Source: Parcubacteria group bacterium (GTDB lineage Bacteria > Patescibacteriota > Minisyncoccia > Phycocordibacterales > Zambryskibacteraceae). Taken from it: a stretch of 36,076 nt of DNA. A program made the position numbers and the translations under genes. Below are positions 35,357 through 36,076 of this stretch, piece by piece. The first letter of the stretch is position 1, and each line of letters starts with the position of its first letter. The notes under the pieces were generated by a model that saw nothing but the letters and a program-made list of their open reading frames with translations, searched no databases and was not told the DNA's origin. The stretch is from assembly GCA_028286465.1 (NCBI GenBank), contig JAQBRN010000021.1:1-36076 (forward strand). Reading direction: 5' to 3'.

Positions 35357-35962
35357 TTAGAAACCGAGCGCTGAGATTGCTTCGTTTGCCAGCCACTCTA
35401 TCGTGTCTGCGAGAGTGGGGTAGACCTCCCGGATATCTCCGATAAGCGGCCAGTAGAGATCGCGAGTTTCCTTGATCTTCCGCTCCTGCCTCTTGCGAGA
35501 CCAGGCGCTGAGGGTGCGCAGGTTGTCGATGCGGTCGGCCCATTTGACGATCGATGCCGCGATTTCCTCCAGGCGAAGCCTCCGAACGTATTCTTCCACC
35601 GACTCCCTTTTACGCTTTGTCACGGCATCGGTGATTCTTCCTGCGCGGCCGCCGAAGACGAGCTGAATGCGCCGGACCGTCAGGAGAAACGCGTCCTCGA
35701 TCGTATCGTGGAGGATGCCACCGATAACGATATCGATGTCGGTGATGCCGAACTCATCGATGATGACGAGCGTCACTCGCCGCGCATGTTCGAAGACTCT
35801 TGTCTTGCCGTCGTCGCGGATTTGATTGCGATGGCTGTACTTCGCGTGGTCGTATGCCAAGTCGATCAGCTCGATCTGATCCGGGGTGTACCTAAGTCGG
35901 AGTCGGTTCCGAAAAGACTCGTGGTTCTCGACAGGAGGAGGGAGGGTATGAGTAGCGGTCAC
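35357..35962 (-). CDS. HD-domain protein, (p)ppGpp hydrolase-like (small alarmone hydrolase type)
   Basis: 201 aa from the GTG at 35962, chosen because AAGGAG lies five bases upstream; the longer frame has no ribosome site. HD motifs: H59 in VFEHARRV, the His-Asp pair with following Glu-Asp in LHDTIED (84-90), and D143 in KWADRIDNL. Around them, KYSHRNQIRDDG and LVFGGRAGRITDAVTK resemble the hydrolase domain of RelA/SpoT enzymes and MESH1-type hydrolases. The synthetase, TGS and ACT domains are absent. The likely role is breaking down (p)ppGpp or a related nucleotide; general HD phosphohydrolase is the alternative. Monocistronic with a consensus promoter. Confidence 0.8.
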   Translation of the reverse strand: MTATHTLPPPVENHESFRNRLRLRYTPDQIELIDLAYDHAKYSHRNQIRDDGKTRVFEHARRVTLVIIDEFGITDIDIVIGGILHDTIEDAFLLTVRRIQLVFGGRAGRITDAVTKRKRESVEEYVRRLRLEEIAASIVKWADRIDNLRTLSAWSRKRQERKIKETRDLYWPLIGDIREVYPTLADTIEWLANEAISALGF

Positions 35963-36003
35963 GAGAACTCCTTGAGAGGGAAGTGTGAGGTGCGTCTTGC
36001 CGC

Positions 36004-36032
36004 ACAATACTGAAAATTAAGACGAAAGTCAA
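36004..36032 (-). promoter_or_regulatory. Consensus promoter of the HD-domain gene
   Basis: On the minus strand TTGACT (36032-36027), a 17-base spacer and TATTGT (36009-36004). It begins one base after the stop codon of the preceding gene. Confidence 0.72.
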
Positions 36033-36074
36033 CTACTTCTTCGAGCCGCGTTCGATGATGATCGTCATGCCCTT
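36033..36074 (-). CDS. C-terminal end of an unidentified gene (partial)
   Basis: On the minus strand the window edge holds 13 codons ending in TAG (36035-36033), reading KGMTIIIERGSKK. The GC content and codons look coding, but the fragment is too short to assign. It stops one base before the -35 box of the HD-domain gene. Confidence 0.3.
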   Translation of the reverse strand, partial: KGMTIIIERGSKK

Positions 36075-36076
36075 CG

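Noticed and set aside
1-36076. tRNA, rRNA or CRISPR array
   Set aside because: No cloverleaf with a TTCGANNC-type T-loop, no rRNA-like stretch and no regularly spaced repeats were found by eye; a tRNA/CRISPR scanner would settle this.

Overview
This window looks like a chromosome piece from a Candidate Phyla Radiation bacterium (Patescibacteria, Parcubacteria-like; a Kaiserbacteria-type affiliation is only a guess). The reasons are: compact core genes of moderately high GC; small monocistronic orphan genes; no gene for ribosomal protein L30 between rpsE and rplO (a CPR hallmark); no L29 gene between rplP and rpsQ; shortened L3 and L24; and a ComEC competence protein split into separate genes. 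No tRNA, rRNA, CRISPR, transposase or phage gene was seen.

Layout. 1-2402: the C-terminal end of a ComEC membrane channel, an Fe/Mn superoxide dismutase on the other strand, an orphan gene, then the separate metallo-beta-lactamase half of ComEC. 2411-3819: a tiny membrane protein, rpmB (L28), a zinc-ribbon membrane protein and an M50 site-2 protease. 3838-15337: a broken-up str plus S10 region (rpsL, rpsG, fusA, tuf, rpsJ, rplC, rplD, rplW, rplB) interrupted by groups of small orphan genes. 15431-21000: orphan genes, rplJ-rplL with a probable L10 leader RNA, a winged-helix/degenerate nucleotidyltransferase regulator, a MscS-related membrane protein, an orphan and truD. 21067-31246: the rest of S10 and the spc operon (rpsS to secY) with one orphan insertion, then adk, map and ndk. 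31247-36076: a strong 6S RNA candidate, a small membrane protein, a beta-CASP nuclease, a GT-C glycosyltransferase, rplT-rpmI, an HD-domain (p)ppGpp-hydrolase-like protein and the tail of one more gene.

How it works together. Most of the window is translation machinery (20 ribosomal protein genes in the str/S10/spc/L10 groups plus L28, L35, L20, EF-G and EF-Tu), with secretion (SecY), nucleotide kinases, Met-aminopeptidase, RNA processing and two regulatory RNA candidates tied to growth state.

The most unusual signal is architectural. Two gene classes are interleaved. Core genes have no Shine-Dalgarno sequence, and several have a -10 box exactly six bases before the ATG, as expected for leaderless mRNAs. 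The small orphan genes are self-contained cassettes: a TTGACW-N17-TATNNT-type promoter, a strong GGAG-type Shine-Dalgarno, a short reading frame and an intrinsic terminator. In about nine cassettes the stop codon lies inside the terminator hairpin, and the T-tract often runs straight into the next -35 box. In two cassettes the frame stays open through the terminator, so the mRNA is predicted to end without a stop codon.
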